Of a stretch of DNA of 35,000 nucleotides, positions 14,142-23,115 are shown piece after piece; position 1 is the stretch's first letter, and every line of letters starts with the position of its first letter. This DNA is from Actinomycetes bacterium. GTDB lineage: Bacteria; Actinomycetota; Actinomycetes; Actinomycetales; Microbacteriaceae. The stretch spans positions 1 through 35,000 of the forward strand of contig JAEYAG010000159.1 in assembly GCA_023451265.1 (NCBI GenBank), in the 5' to 3' direction. The notes beneath the pieces were generated by a model. The model did no database searches. It had not been told where the DNA came from and saw only the letters and a list, made by a program, of their open reading frames with translations. Position numbers and translations under genes: made by a program.

Positions 14142-17100
14142 ATGACCTATCCCCGCCCTTCGACAAGCTCCTTCGGGGCTGCCGCCGACGCCGCACTCGT
14201 GCCGAGCCCGCGGTTTCCCGACATCGAGCGGGACGTGCTCGACTTCTGGGCCGCCGACGACACGTTCCGGGCGTCGATCGCCCAGCGCGAAGGCGCCGAG
14301 GAGTGGGTGTTCTACGACGGCCCGCCCTTCGCCAACGGCCTCCCGCACTACGGGCACCTCCTGACCGGGTACGCGAAAGACCTCTTCCCGCGGTTCCAGA
14401 CGATGCGCGGCAAGAAGGTCGACCGTGTGTTCGGCTGGGACACCCATGGCCTGCCCGCCGAGCTCGAGGCGATGAAGCAGCTCGGCATCACCGAGAAGAG
14501 CGAGATCGAGGCCATGGGGCTCGGGGCGTTCAACGCCAAAGCCCGCGAGTCGGTGCTCGAGTACACCCAGCAGTGGCAGGACTACGTCACCCGTCAGGCC
14601 CGCTGGGTCGACTTCGAGCGCGGCTACAAGACGCTCGACGTCGGCTTCATGGAGTCGGTGCTGTGGGCGTTCAAGGAGCTGTGGGACAAGGGTCTCGCGT
14701 ACGAGGGCTACCGGGTGCTGCCGTACTGCTGGCGTGACGAGACCCCGCTGTCCAACCACGAGCTGCGCATGGACGACGACGTCTACAAGATGCGTCAGGA
14801 CCCGTCGGTCACCGTGACCTTCCCCCTCGTCGGTGCGAAGGCCGAAGCCCTCGGGCTCACCGGCGTGCGGGCGCTCGCCTGGACGACGACGCCCTGGACC
14901 CTTCCGACGAACCTGGCTCTCGCCGTCGGCCCCGACATCGAGTACGTCGTCGTTCCGGGCGGCCCGGCGGGAGCGGCAGACGTGCTGCAGGATGCCGAGG
15001 AGGCCACCGCGCACCGCTACCTGCTCGCCGCGGAGCTGCTCGCCGGCTACGCGAAGGACCTCGGCTACGAGAGCCCTGCCGACGCCGCCGCCGCCGTCGA
15101 GCGCTCGATCTCGGGCGCGGCGCTGGCCGACGTGCAGTACGACCGGCTCTTCGACTACTATGCGGATGCCGAGGTGTGGGGCACCGAACGCGCGTGGCGC
15201 ATCCTCGTCGACGACTACGTGACGACGAGCGACGGCACCGGCATCGTGCATCAGGCGCCCGCCTACGGCGAGGACGACCAGCGCGTGACCGAAGCCGCCG
15301 GCATCCCGCTCATCATGAGCCTCGACGACGGCGGGAAGTTCCTCCCGCAGGTGACCGATGTCGCCGGCCAGCTGTGGATGGATGCCAACCGACCGCTGAT
15401 CCGCCTGCTGCGCGCCGAGGGGCGCCTGTTGCGCGAGGCGTCGTACGAGCACTCCTATCCGCACTGCTGGCGCTGCCGCAACCCCCTCATCTACAAGGCC
15501 GTCTCGAGCTGGTTCGTGCGGGTCACGGCGATCAAGGACCGCCTGGTCGAGCTGAACGAGCAGATCACGTGGGCCCCCGAGAACGTCAAGCACGGCCAGT
15601 TCGGCAAGTGGCTCGAGGGCGCCCGGGACTGGTCGATCAGCCGTAACCGGTTCTGGGGGTCACCGATCCCGGTCTGGCGCAGCGACGACCCGGAGCACCC
15701 TCGCGTCGACGTGTACGGCTCGCTCGCCGACCTCGAGCGCGATTTCGGGCGGCTGCCGCGCAACGAGGCCGGCGAGGTCGACCTGCACCGCCCGTACATC
15801 GACGAGCTGACGCGGCCGAACCCCGACGACCCGACGGGGCGGTCGACCATGCGCCGCATCGAGGACGTCTTCGACGTCTGGTTCGACTCCGGGTCGATGC
15901 CGTACGCGCAGGTGCACTACCCGTTCGAGAACCGGGAGTGGTTCGACGAGCACGCGCCGGCCGACTTCATCGTCGAGTACATCGGTCAGACCCGCGGCTG
16001 GTTCTACGTCATGCACGTCCTCTCCGGAGCGCTGTTCGACCGGCCCGCCTTCACCGGGGTCGCCTGCCACGGCATCGTGCTCGGCAGCGACGGGCAGAAG
16101 ATGAGCAAGTCGCTGCGCAACTATCCCGATGTCAGCGAGGTGTTCGACCGCGACGGCTCCGACGCGATGCGCTGGTTCCTCATGGCGTCGTCGGTGCTCC
16201 GCGGCGGCAACCTCATCGTGACCGAGGAGGGCATCCGCGCCGGGGTGCGGGAGTTCCTCTTGCCGCTGTGGAACGCGTGGTACTTCTTCGCGACCTATGC
16301 GAACGCGAGCGGCGCCGACGGCGTGGGCTACACCGCGCGCTGGCGCACCGATTCGACCAACGTCCTGGACCGGTACATCCTCGCCCTGACCGGCGACCTC
16401 GTCCGGGACGTCGCCGCCGAGCTGGAGGTGCTGGACTCGACGACCGCCGCCGCGAAGCTCCGCGACTTCGCCGAGGCGCTGACCAACTGGTACATCCGTC
16501 GCTCCCGCGACCGGTTCTGGGTCGGCGTGTCGGCCGACGACCCGGCATCCACCGAGGCCTTCGACACCCTGTACACGGTGCTCGAGACGCTCACGCGCGT
16601 CGCCGCGCCGCTGCTGCCGCTGGTCACCGAGCGCGTCTGGCAGGGTCTGACGGGCGGCCGCAGCGTGCATCTGGAGGACTGGCCGGATGCCGAGGCGTTC
16701 CCCGCGGCGGCCGACATCCGCGCCGCGATGGACACCGTCCGCGAGGTCTCGAGTGTCGCGAACGCCCTGCGCAAGAAGGAGGGCAAGCGCGTGCGCCTGC
16801 CGTTGCCCGCGCTCACCGTCGCCGTGACCGATGCCGCCGCGCTCTCGCAGTTCGAGGACATCGTGCGCGACGAGCTCAACGTCAAGTCGGTGCAGGTCAT
16901 CGAGCTGACCGAGGGCCTGGCCGAGCAGTACGGCATCAGCCAGCGCCTCGCCGTCAACGCCCGGGCCGCCGGTCCCCGGCTGGGCAAGCAGGTGCAGCAC
17001 GTCATCGCCGGCGCCAAGGCGGGCGTCTGGTCCGTGGTCGACGGCGTGGTCGTCGTCGACGGCGTGGCGCTCGAGACGACCGAGTACGAGCTGACGCTCG

Positions 17101-17534
17101 AAGCGGGCGGCGTGGCGGAGGGCACCGCGATCTCGCTCCTCTCCGGTGGCGGCTTCGTGCTGCTGGACACGACGACGACGCCCGAGCTCGAGGCCGAGGG
17201 GCTCGCCCGCGACGTCATCCGCGCCGTGCAGGAGACGCGCCGCGCGGCCGGCTTCGACGTCAGCGACCGCATCCGCCTGCAGCTGCTGTTCGCCGACGCG
17301 CAGGATGCCGCCGCGGTCGCCTCGGCGTTCGAGGCCGCGGACGTGGCGGGGGAGACGCTCGCGGTCGAGTACGCCGTCGTCGCGCCCGAGCGCACCGTGC
17401 TCGTCGGCGAGGGGTCGATCCTGGCGGCCGCCGAGACGATCGACGCCGAGCACACGGCATCCGTCGGCGCCGGCGCCTACGCCAACGTCGGCGACGTGAC
17501 CATCGCGGTGACCCGCGTGGAGAGGACCTCATGA
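14142..17534 (+). CDS. ileS: Isoleucyl-tRNA synthetase, eukaryote-like (IleRS2) type
   Basis: 1,130 residues, class I synthetase that charges tRNA-Ile and edits valine. The HIGH motif is HYGH (69-72, in GLPHYGHLLTG) and KMSKS is at 653-657 (GQKMSKSLRNYPDV). HYGH with the long C-terminal region marks the IleRS2 class shared with eukaryotes and mycobacteria, generally less sensitive to mupirocin. The editing domain lies at about 200-400 (TTTPWTLPTNLALAV; the GTGIVHQAPAYGEDD loop). The first 20 or so residues are variable, and their codons contain a short dispersed repeat (14157-14170). Translation is predicted to be controlled by the T-box leader. The stop overlaps folC as ATGA. Confidence 0.97.
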   Translation: MTYPRPSTSSFGAAADAALVPSPRFPDIERDVLDFWAADDTFRASIAQREGAEEWVFYDGPPFANGLPHYGHLLTGYAKDLFPRFQTMRGKKVDRVFGWDTHGLPAELEAMKQLGITEKSEIEAMGLGAFNAKARESVLEYTQQWQDYVTRQARWVDFERGYKTLDVGFMESVLWAFKELWDKGLAYEGYRVLPYCWRDETPLSNHELRMDDDVYKMRQDPSVTVTFPLVGAKAEALGLTGVRALAWTTTPWTLPTNLALAVGPDIEYVVVPGGPAGAADVLQDAEEATAHRYLLAAELLAGYAKDLGYESPADAAAAVERSISGAALADVQYDRLFDYYADAEVWGTERAWRILVDDYVTTSDGTGIVHQAPAYGEDDQRVTEAAGIPLIMSLDDGGKFLPQVTDVAGQLWMDANRPLIRLLRAEGRLLREASYEHSYPHCWRCRNPLIYKAVSSWFVRVTAIKDRLVELNEQITWAPENVKHGQFGKWLEGARDWSISRNRFWGSPIPVWRSDDPEHPRVDVYGSLADLERDFGRLPRNEAGEVDLHRPYIDELTRPNPDDPTGRSTMRRIEDVFDVWFDSGSMPYAQVHYPFENREWFDEHAPADFIVEYIGQTRGWFYVMHVLSGALFDRPAFTGVACHGIVLGSDGQKMSKSLRNYPDVSEVFDRDGSDAMRWFLMASSVLRGGNLIVTEEGIRAGVREFLLPLWNAWYFFATYANASGADGVGYTARWRTDSTNVLDRYILALTGDLVRDVAAELEVLDSTTAAAKLRDFAEALTNWYIRRSRDRFWVGVSADDPASTEAFDTLYTVLETLTRVAAPLLPLVTERVWQGLTGGRSVHLEDWPDAEAFPAAADIRAAMDTVREVSSVANALRKKEGKRVRLPLPALTVAVTDAAALSQFEDIVRDELNVKSVQVIELTEGLAEQYGISQRLAVNARAAGPRLGKQVQHVIAGAKAGVWSVVDGVVVVDGVALETTEYELTLEAGGVAEGTAISLLSGGGFVLLDTTTTPELEAEGLARDVIRAVQETRRAAGFDVSDRIRLQLLFADAQDAAAVASAFEAADVAGETLAVEYAVVAPERTVLVGEGSILAAAETIDAEHTASVGAGAYANVGDVTIAVTRVERTS

Positions 17535-18883
17535 GCGACCGCAATCGCGCCGACGCCGTCTACGCGGCACTGCTGACACGGCAGGGCGAGCAGTGGGTGC
17601 AGCCGCGGGTGGAGCGCACCCGTCGGGTGCTGGAGCTGCTGGACGACCCCCAGCGCACCTACCGGGTCATCCACGTCACCGGCACCAACGGCAAGACCTC
17701 GACGAGCCGCATCATCGAGTCGATCGTGCGCGCGCACGGGCTGCGCACGGGACTGTTCACGAGCCCGCACCTGGAGCGCTTCACGGAGCGGGTCATGATC
17801 GACGGCGAACCCATCGACGACGGCCTCATCGCCGACGCGTGGGAGGAGATCGTGCCATTCGTCGACCTCGTCGACGCCGAGCTCGCCGCGACGGGCGACG
17901 CGCCGCTGACCTTCTTCGAGCTGCTCACCGTACTCGCCTTCGTCGCATTCGCCGATGCGCCGGTGGATGTGGCGGTCATCGAGGTGGGAATGGGCGGTGC
18001 GTGGGACTCGACGAACACCGCCGACGGCGATGTCGCGGTGTTCGCGCCGATCGACATCGACCACGCCGACAAGCTCGGCGACACGATCGGCGAGATCGCG
18101 ACCGTGAAGTCCGGGATCATCAAGGACGGTGCCGCCGTCGTCTCCGCGCAGCAGGATGCTGCGGCGCTGCGCGTGCTGGAGACGGCCGCCACAGCCCGCC
18201 AGGCGAGCCTCGCGGTCGAGGGTGTGGCCTTCGGGCTGACGTCCCAGCGCCTCGCGGTGGGCGGCCAGCAGCTGAGTGTGCAGGGGCTCGCGGGCACGTA
18301 CGACGACCTGTATCTGCCGCTCTACGGCGCGCATCAGGGTCACAACGCCGCCCTCGCGATCGCCGCGGTGGAATCGCTCATCGGCGGTGGCACGCAGCCG
18401 CTGACCGGTGACGTCCTCACCGAGGGCCTTGCCCAGGTGACCTCGCCCGGCCGGCTGCAGCTCGTGGGGGTCGCGCCGACGGTGCTGGTCGACAGCGCCC
18501 ACAACCCGCACGGTGCGCGTGCCCTCGTGGCGGCGCTCGACGACTCGTTCGACTTCGACGAATGGGGCATCGTGTTCGGCGCCTTCGGCGACAAGGACAC
18601 CGCCGGGATCGTGTCGACGCTGGCGCCGGCGGCGACCCAGGTGTTCGTCACCGCACCGGACTCCAAGCGCGCCGCCGATCCCGACCGGCTCGCCGACCTC
18701 GTCGAGGCGGCCGGCGTCCCCGTGACGGTGCACCGCGACCTCGCGGATGCCGCGGAGGCGGCACGGGAGTGGGCCGCGGCATCCGATCGTCGTGCCGTGG
18801 TCATCGCCGGGAGCGTCGTGCTCGCCGGCGAGGCCGTGCAGCTCGCGGCGGAAGAGGACTGGAAGAGCGGGTGGCAGCGATGA
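17531..18883 (+). CDS. folC: Bifunctional folylpolyglutamate / dihydrofolate synthase
   Basis: 450 residues, Mur-ligase family. FolC joins glutamate to dihydropteroate and adds further glutamates to folates, using ATP. The P-loop is GTNGKTSTS (about residues 50-58) and the Mur-ligase signature IEVGMGGAWDSTN follows, then IDHADKLGDTI. The C-terminal glutamate-ligase domain has VLVDSAHNPHGARAL. The start overlaps the ileS stop as ATGA, and its own stop overlaps the DUF4233 gene in the same way, so the genes are translationally coupled. This places folate synthesis under at least partial read-through from the ileS T-box transcript. Confidence 0.95.
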   Translation: MSDRNRADAVYAALLTRQGEQWVQPRVERTRRVLELLDDPQRTYRVIHVTGTNGKTSTSRIIESIVRAHGLRTGLFTSPHLERFTERVMIDGEPIDDGLIADAWEEIVPFVDLVDAELAATGDAPLTFFELLTVLAFVAFADAPVDVAVIEVGMGGAWDSTNTADGDVAVFAPIDIDHADKLGDTIGEIATVKSGIIKDGAAVVSAQQDAAALRVLETAATARQASLAVEGVAFGLTSQRLAVGGQQLSVQGLAGTYDDLYLPLYGAHQGHNAALAIAAVESLIGGGTQPLTGDVLTEGLAQVTSPGRLQLVGVAPTVLVDSAHNPHGARALVAALDDSFDFDEWGIVFGAFGDKDTAGIVSTLAPAATQVFVTAPDSKRAADPDRLADLVEAAGVPVTVHRDLADAAEAAREWAAASDRRAVVIAGSVVLAGEAVQLAAEEDWKSGWQR

Positions 18884-19311
18884 GCGCACCGGATCCGTCG
18901 AGCACACCTGCGCCGGCGAGGGCCCGACGGGCGCGTGGCGCGGAGGAGTCGCTCGCCCAGATCGTCCTCGGGTTCGAGTCGCTCGTCGTCTTCCTGGGCG
19001 GCCTCGCCGTCTACGGCCTGGGCGCGCTCCCCGACGGCGTGCCGCAGTGGTGGGGCATCGTGGCCGGCTCGGTCCTCGCGCTCCTCATGGTCGTGACGAC
19101 GGGTCTCGTGCGGTACCGGTGGGGGATCGCACTCGGCTGGGTGTGGCAGCTCATCGTCGTCCTCGGCGCATTCCTCGAACCGGCCCTCGCTCTGGTGGGA
19201 CTTATTTTCGGCGCGATGTACGCGTATGCGACGATCAAGGGCGGAGCCCTGGACCGCCGCAACGCCCAGCGCGCTCAGGCGACCTCACCGCCCGCAACGA
19301 ACGGAGACTGA
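18880..19311 (+). CDS. DUF4233 family small membrane protein
   Basis: 143 residues: a polar Ala/Arg-rich N-terminus of about 25 residues, then four likely membrane helices (around IVLGFESLVVFLGGLAVYGL, WWGIVAGSVLALLMVVTTGL, WGIALGWVWQLIVVLGAFL and ALALVGLIFGAMYAYATI), and a basic tail. It matches the DUF4233 family, conserved between folC and ndk in actinobacteria; the function is unknown. It overlaps folC by ATGA and its stop is one base from the ndk start. The constant position beside folC and ndk suggests a housekeeping membrane role rather than a folate-specific one. Confidence 0.88.
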   Translation: MSAPDPSSTPAPARARRARGAEESLAQIVLGFESLVVFLGGLAVYGLGALPDGVPQWWGIVAGSVLALLMVVTTGLVRYRWGIALGWVWQLIVVLGAFLEPALALVGLIFGAMYAYATIKGGALDRRNAQRAQATSPPATNGD

Positions 19312-19312
19312 C

Positions 19313-19726
19313 ATGCCCACCGAAGAGACACTCGTCCTGGTCAAGCCCGACGGTGTGGCGCGCGGCCTCACCGGCGCGATCCTGGCGCGCATCGAGGCGA
19401 AGGGCTACGCCCTGGTCGACATCAAGCTCGTCGAGCCCGACCGCGATCTGCTCGAGCAGCACTACGCCGAGCACGCCGGCAAGCCCTTCTACGAGCCGCT
19501 GCTGGAGTTCATGCTCTCCGGCCCGTCGGTCGCCATCCGGCTCGCGGGCAACCGCGTCATCGAGGGCTTCCGGTCGCTGGCCGGCACGACCGACCCGACG
19601 ACGGCCGCGCCCGGCACGATCCGCGGCGACTTCGGCCGCGATTGGGGCGTGAAGGTGCAGCAGAACCTCGTCCACGGCAGCGACAGCCCCGAATCGGCCG
19701 CGCGCGAGCTGGCGATCTGGTTCTGA
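19313..19726 (+). CDS. ndk: Nucleoside diphosphate kinase
   Basis: 137 residues. Ndk moves the gamma phosphate from ATP to other nucleoside diphosphates through a phospho-histidine. The catalytic residue is His121 in NLVHGSDS, preceded by the usual IRGDFG; the N-terminus TLVLVKPDGVARGL is the family signature. ACGGAG ends 6 bases before the ATG. It is the last gene of the ileS-folC-DUF4233-ndk run and converges on the VKOR gene. Confidence 0.97.
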   Translation: MPTEETLVLVKPDGVARGLTGAILARIEAKGYALVDIKLVEPDRDLLEQHYAEHAGKPFYEPLLEFMLSGPSVAIRLAGNRVIEGFRSLAGTTDPTTAAPGTIRGDFGRDWGVKVQQNLVHGSDSPESAARELAIWF

Positions 19727-19751
19727 CGGTCCGGTTCGAGAGGCGTCAGAA
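19721..19751. other. Inverted repeat spanning ndk and VKOR stop codons
   Basis: TTCTGACG (19721-19728) is the exact complement of CGTCAGAA (19744-19751) with a 15-base loop. Three of the eight pairs come for free because convergent TGA stops are complementary. It may be a weak two-way terminator. Confidence 0.35.
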
Positions 19752-20360
19752 GATGACGTCGATGAGCTGCGGGATCGCGTCGAGGCGCAGCTGCGCGAGC
19801 AGCAGCACGACGGCGTAGGTCACGAACGCCATGAGCGGCACCCACGGCGCGAGCGCGGCCCCCGCCGCGCGAACGCGCGGGGCGTCGGACACGACGCCCG
19901 ACCGCACGAGGTGCACCGCGACGGCGTAGAACGTCGGGATCGTCACGAGCCAGGTCACCATGCACCACGGGCACAGCGTGCCGAGCACGTAGATGCTCTG
20001 ACCGATGAGCCACAGCACGAACCCGAACGCGAACGTGATCCCCGCGAAGAACGCCCACCAGAACCAACGGGCGAATCGGGCGCCGGCCAGGATCGCCATC
20101 CCCACGACGATCGGCGCCACCCAGCCGGTGAGCCCGAGGATGGGGTTCGGGAACCCGAACACGCTGCCCTGCGGCGAGTTCAGGTTCTCCGTGCACTGCA
20201 CGATGATGCTGAAGTCGCACGACGCCGCCGTTCCCGGGTTCGCGTACGCGTGGAACTTCTCCACGGTGAGCGCGAACGCCGCGATCCAGCCGATGATCCC
20301 CGCGATCACCAGCCACACGGCGAGGGCGACGGGGCGGGAGTTGATCGTGCGCGGCGACAT
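19746..20360 (-). CDS. Vitamin K epoxide reductase family membrane protein
   Basis: 204 residues, integral membrane, about five helices. Bacterial VKOR homologues reoxidise periplasmic or extracytoplasmic thiol oxidases (DsbA-like) with quinone, replacing DsbB in actinobacteria. All four key cysteines are present: the loop pair Cys48 and Cys56 (CDFSIIVQC) and the quinone-side pair Cys130-P-W-Cys133. A fused thioredoxin domain is absent and no DsbA-like gene is in the window. The start at 20360 follows GATAAT by 7 bases, again leaderless; the open frame continues far upstream without family sequence. It diverges from the rne gene. Confidence 0.93.
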   Translation of the reverse strand: MSPRTINSRPVALAVWLVIAGIIGWIAAFALTVEKFHAYANPGTAASCDFSIIVQCTENLNSPQGSVFGFPNPILGLTGWVAPIVVGMAILAGARFARWFWWAFFAGITFAFGFVLWLIGQSIYVLGTLCPWCMVTWLVTIPTFYAVAVHLVRSGVVSDAPRVRAAGAALAPWVPLMAFVTYAVVLLLAQLRLDAIPQLIDVIF

Positions 20361-20367
20361 GAGCGCG

Positions 20368-20373
20368 ATTATC
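20368..20373 (-). promoter_or_regulatory. -10 box for leaderless VKOR gene
   Basis: GATAAT (20373-20368, minus strand) lies 7 bases before the ATG at 20360, with no ribosome binding site between. Confidence 0.5.
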
Positions 20374-20469
20374 CCATTCGGGCCTGTGGCGCCGCCGCCC
20401 GCCCGCACCCGCCGGTGCCCGTGCGCGACCCGGCGCGCGGGGCTTCGCGCATTCCGCGGATGAAAGTGC

Positions 20470-20673
20470 GATAATGGTCGCCGATGCTCCGCGGCCGCGC
20501 CGCGAACGGCATCGCCGAAGACTTCGGGCGATGAACGCCCTTCGCAGCACGAGCCCCGCCAGGGAGCGGGTGAGGCTGCAGACCGAGTGAGTTCGCGGTT
20601 CCCCAGGACCTGGGTGACGCCGCCAGATTTCGCCAGACGGCCCGCGGAGCCGTCGGCTAGGAGTAAGCCAGAG
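20470..20673 (+). promoter_or_regulatory. rne promoter and long structured leader
   Basis: GATAAT at 20470-20475 predicts a start near 20482 and a leader of about 190 bases. Two small hairpins overlap by two bases near its start: CCGAAG-A-CTTCGG (20515-20527) and GGGCG-ATGAA-CGCCC (20526-20540). AGGAG at 20659-20663 is the ribosome binding site for the ATG at 20674. The rest of the gap from the VKOR start (20361-20469) holds the VKOR promoter and nothing else I recognise. In E. coli the rne leader mediates autoregulation by RNase E; the same is possible here. Confidence 0.5.
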
Positions 20674-23109
20674 ATGGCCGATGAGCACAACGACCAGACC
20701 ACTCCCGCCCACGAAGAGCTCGCGCTGACGCCCGAGACTGCCGACGAGCCCACCGTCGAGACGACCGAGCAGGCCATCGACGAGGCCATCGACGAGGTGC
20801 AGCTCGAGATCTCCGCCGACGTCGCGGCGACCGACGCCGTGGCGGATGCCGCCGCCGACCCGTCCGCCGTCGACACCGCCGAGGTGGTCGCCGTCGTCGA
20901 GGTGCCGGATGCCGGCGCCGAAGCCGCCGACCCCGAGGAGCCGCCGTCCGCGCCCGAGGCCGAGGAGCCTGCCGCACCCGAAGCGGCCGAGCCCGAAGCG
21001 CCCGAAGCGCCTGCTGCACCGGAGCCTCCCACGGCCGTGAGCCTCGGACTCCTGCCGGCGGAGTTCGTCTCCAGCGTGTCCACGCAGCTGGTGTTCTACG
21101 CGCCCGAGATCGTGCCGCTGCCGGCGCGCCCCGGATCGGCGCGCGACGACCGCGACGACCAGGACGATGCGTTCGGTCAGAGCTCGCAGGGCGGCTCGAG
21201 CGCCCGTCGGCGCAACCGTCGTCGCGGCGGCGGGTCACCGGCATCCGACGCCGACGACACCACGGGCGGGCAGAGCGCGCCGCGCCGCCGCGCCGTCGAA
21301 CTCATCACCGAGCCGCAGCGCATCAAGGGCTCCACGCGCCTGGAGGCCAAGAAGCAGCGCCGCCGCGACGGTCGCGAGGCCGGACGCCGCCGCACGGTCG
21401 TCACCGAAGCCGAGTTCCTCGCGCGGCGCGAGGCCGTCGACCGCGACATGATCGTCCGCTCCAAGAACGGGCGCATCCAGATCGCCGTGCTCGAAGACAA
21501 CGTCCTCGTCGAGCACTACGTCGCCCGCAGCCAGGAGTCCTCGCTCATCGGCAACGTCTACCTCGGTCGCGTGCAGAACGTCCTGCCGTCGATGGAGGCG
21601 GCGTTCGTTGACATCGGCCGGGGCCGCAACGCCGTGCTGTACTCCGGCGAGGTGGACTGGGATGCCGTGGAGACCGGCAACCAGCCGCGCCGCATCGAAC
21701 TGGCGCTGAAGTCCGGCGACCGCGTGCTCGTCCAGGTGACGAAGGACCCGGTCGGCCATAAGGGCGCCCGACTGACGAGCCAGATCTCGCTGCCCGGCCG
21801 CTACCTCGTGTACGTCCCCGGCGGCGCGATGAACGGCATCTCCCGCAAGCTCCCCGACACCGAGCGCGCGCGCCTCAAGCGCATCCTCAAGGAGGTGCTG
21901 CCCGAGTCGAGCGGCGTCATCGTGCGCACGGCGGCGGAGGGGGCGACCGAAGACCAGCTGACCCGCGACGTGCAGCGCCTCACGAGCCAGTGGGAGCACA
22001 TCTCCCAACAGGTCGAGACGCAGCAGGCGCCGGCGTTGCTGCACTCCGAGCCGGACCTCCTCGTCAAGATCGTCCGCGACGTCTTCAACGAGGACTTCTC
22101 GAAGATGCTCATCCAGGGCGAAGAGGCGTACCAGACGATCACCGCGTACCTGACGGGCGTCGCGCCCGACCTCCTCGAGCGCATCGAGAAGTACGAAGAC
22201 GACCAGGACCCGTTCGACCGCTTCCGCGTCACCGAGCAGATCGAGAAGGCCCTGGACCGCAAGGTCTGGCTGCCCTCCGGCGGATCCCTCGTCATCGACC
22301 GCACCGAGGCGATGACCGTCGTCGACGTCAACACCGGCAAGTTCGTCGGATCCGGCGGAAACCTCGAGGAGACCGTCACCAAGAACAACCTCGAGGCGGC
22401 CGAGGAGATCGTCCGTCAGCTGCGGCTGCGCGACATCGGCGGCATCATCGTCGTCGACTTCATCGACATGGTGCTCGAGTCCAACCGCGACCTCGTGCTG
22501 CGCCGCCTCGTGGAGTGCCTGAGCCGCGACCGCACGAAGCACCAGGTCGCCGAGGTCACTTCGCTCGGCCTCGTCCAGATGACACGCAAGAAGCTGGGCC
22601 TGGGACTGCTGGAGACCTTCAGCGAGCCGTGCGAGGTCTGCGCCGGTCGCGGTGTCATCGTGCACCACGACCCGGTGGTCAAGCACCGCGGCGCGCAGCC
22701 GCAGTCCTCCGGGGGGCGGCGCACGCGTCAGAACGGCGCGTCCACGCCGGCCGGCACGAGTGGCGGCACGCACGTGATCACCGAGAGCGCGAAGTCCGCG
22801 CTCGCGCAGATCGCGGCATCCACCATCCACGCCCACGAGGAGCCCGCCGCCGAGATCACGCTGCCGCTCGGCGACCTCGCGGTCGCGCCCGCGGCAGAGC
22901 CGGCGGAGCGTCCCAAGAAGCCCCGCAAGAAGCGCGGCGAGGGTGGCAAGCCGGCCGAGCGCACCGAGAAGGACCTGCTGCTCGATTCGGTGCTCAACGC
23001 GCTGCCGGAGCCGAAGGCGCCGGGGCAGGGGCGCGGCCGCCGCCGCGTGACGACCGCCGCGCTCAGCGGCACGCCGGTCGCCGCGACGCCGGAGAGCTCG
23101 GACTCCTAG
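20674..23109 (+). CDS. rne: Ribonuclease E/G family endoribonuclease
   Basis: 811 residues, main endoribonuclease for mRNA decay and rRNA/tRNA processing. A low-complexity acidic Glu/Ala/Pro N-terminus (about 1-150) and an Arg-rich linker precede the S1 domain (GNVYLGRVQNVLPSMEAAFVD). The DNase I-like catalytic part has the metal aspartates in VVDVNTGKF and IVVDFIDM, and the Zn-link CEVCAGRG holds two monomers together. The C-terminus (about 690-811) is Lys/Pro-rich and likely disordered, giving the actinobacterial layout of a central catalytic domain between two scaffold arms. The start at 20674 has AGGAG 10 bases upstream; the frame is open 29 codons earlier but that part lies in the leader. 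Confidence 0.94.
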   Translation: MADEHNDQTTPAHEELALTPETADEPTVETTEQAIDEAIDEVQLEISADVAATDAVADAAADPSAVDTAEVVAVVEVPDAGAEAADPEEPPSAPEAEEPAAPEAAEPEAPEAPAAPEPPTAVSLGLLPAEFVSSVSTQLVFYAPEIVPLPARPGSARDDRDDQDDAFGQSSQGGSSARRRNRRRGGGSPASDADDTTGGQSAPRRRAVELITEPQRIKGSTRLEAKKQRRRDGREAGRRRTVVTEAEFLARREAVDRDMIVRSKNGRIQIAVLEDNVLVEHYVARSQESSLIGNVYLGRVQNVLPSMEAAFVDIGRGRNAVLYSGEVDWDAVETGNQPRRIELALKSGDRVLVQVTKDPVGHKGARLTSQISLPGRYLVYVPGGAMNGISRKLPDTERARLKRILKEVLPESSGVIVRTAAEGATEDQLTRDVQRLTSQWEHISQQVETQQAPALLHSEPDLLVKIVRDVFNEDFSKMLIQGEEAYQTITAYLTGVAPDLLERIEKYEDDQDPFDRFRVTEQIEKALDRKVWLPSGGSLVIDRTEAMTVVDVNTGKFVGSGGNLEETVTKNNLEAAEEIVRQLRLRDIGGIIVVDFIDMVLESNRDLVLRRLVECLSRDRTKHQVAEVTSLGLVQMTRKKLGLGLLETFSEPCEVCAGRGVIVHHDPVVKHRGAQPQSSGGRRTRQNGASTPAGTSGGTHVITESAKSALAQIAASTIHAHEEPAAEITLPLGDLAVAPAAEPAERPKKPRKKRGEGGKPAERTEKDLLLDSVLNALPEPKAPGQGRGRRRVTTAALSGTPVAATPESSDS

Positions 23110-23115
23110 AGTCCG
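23099..23115. other. Stop-codon hairpin shared by rne and the DUF4031 gene
   Basis: Perfect 7-bp stem CGGACTC / GAGTCCG whose 3-base loop CTA, with the next G, carries both stop codons (TAG on each strand share CTAG at 23106-23109). There is no T-tract. It may act as a minimal two-way terminator. Confidence 0.45.
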
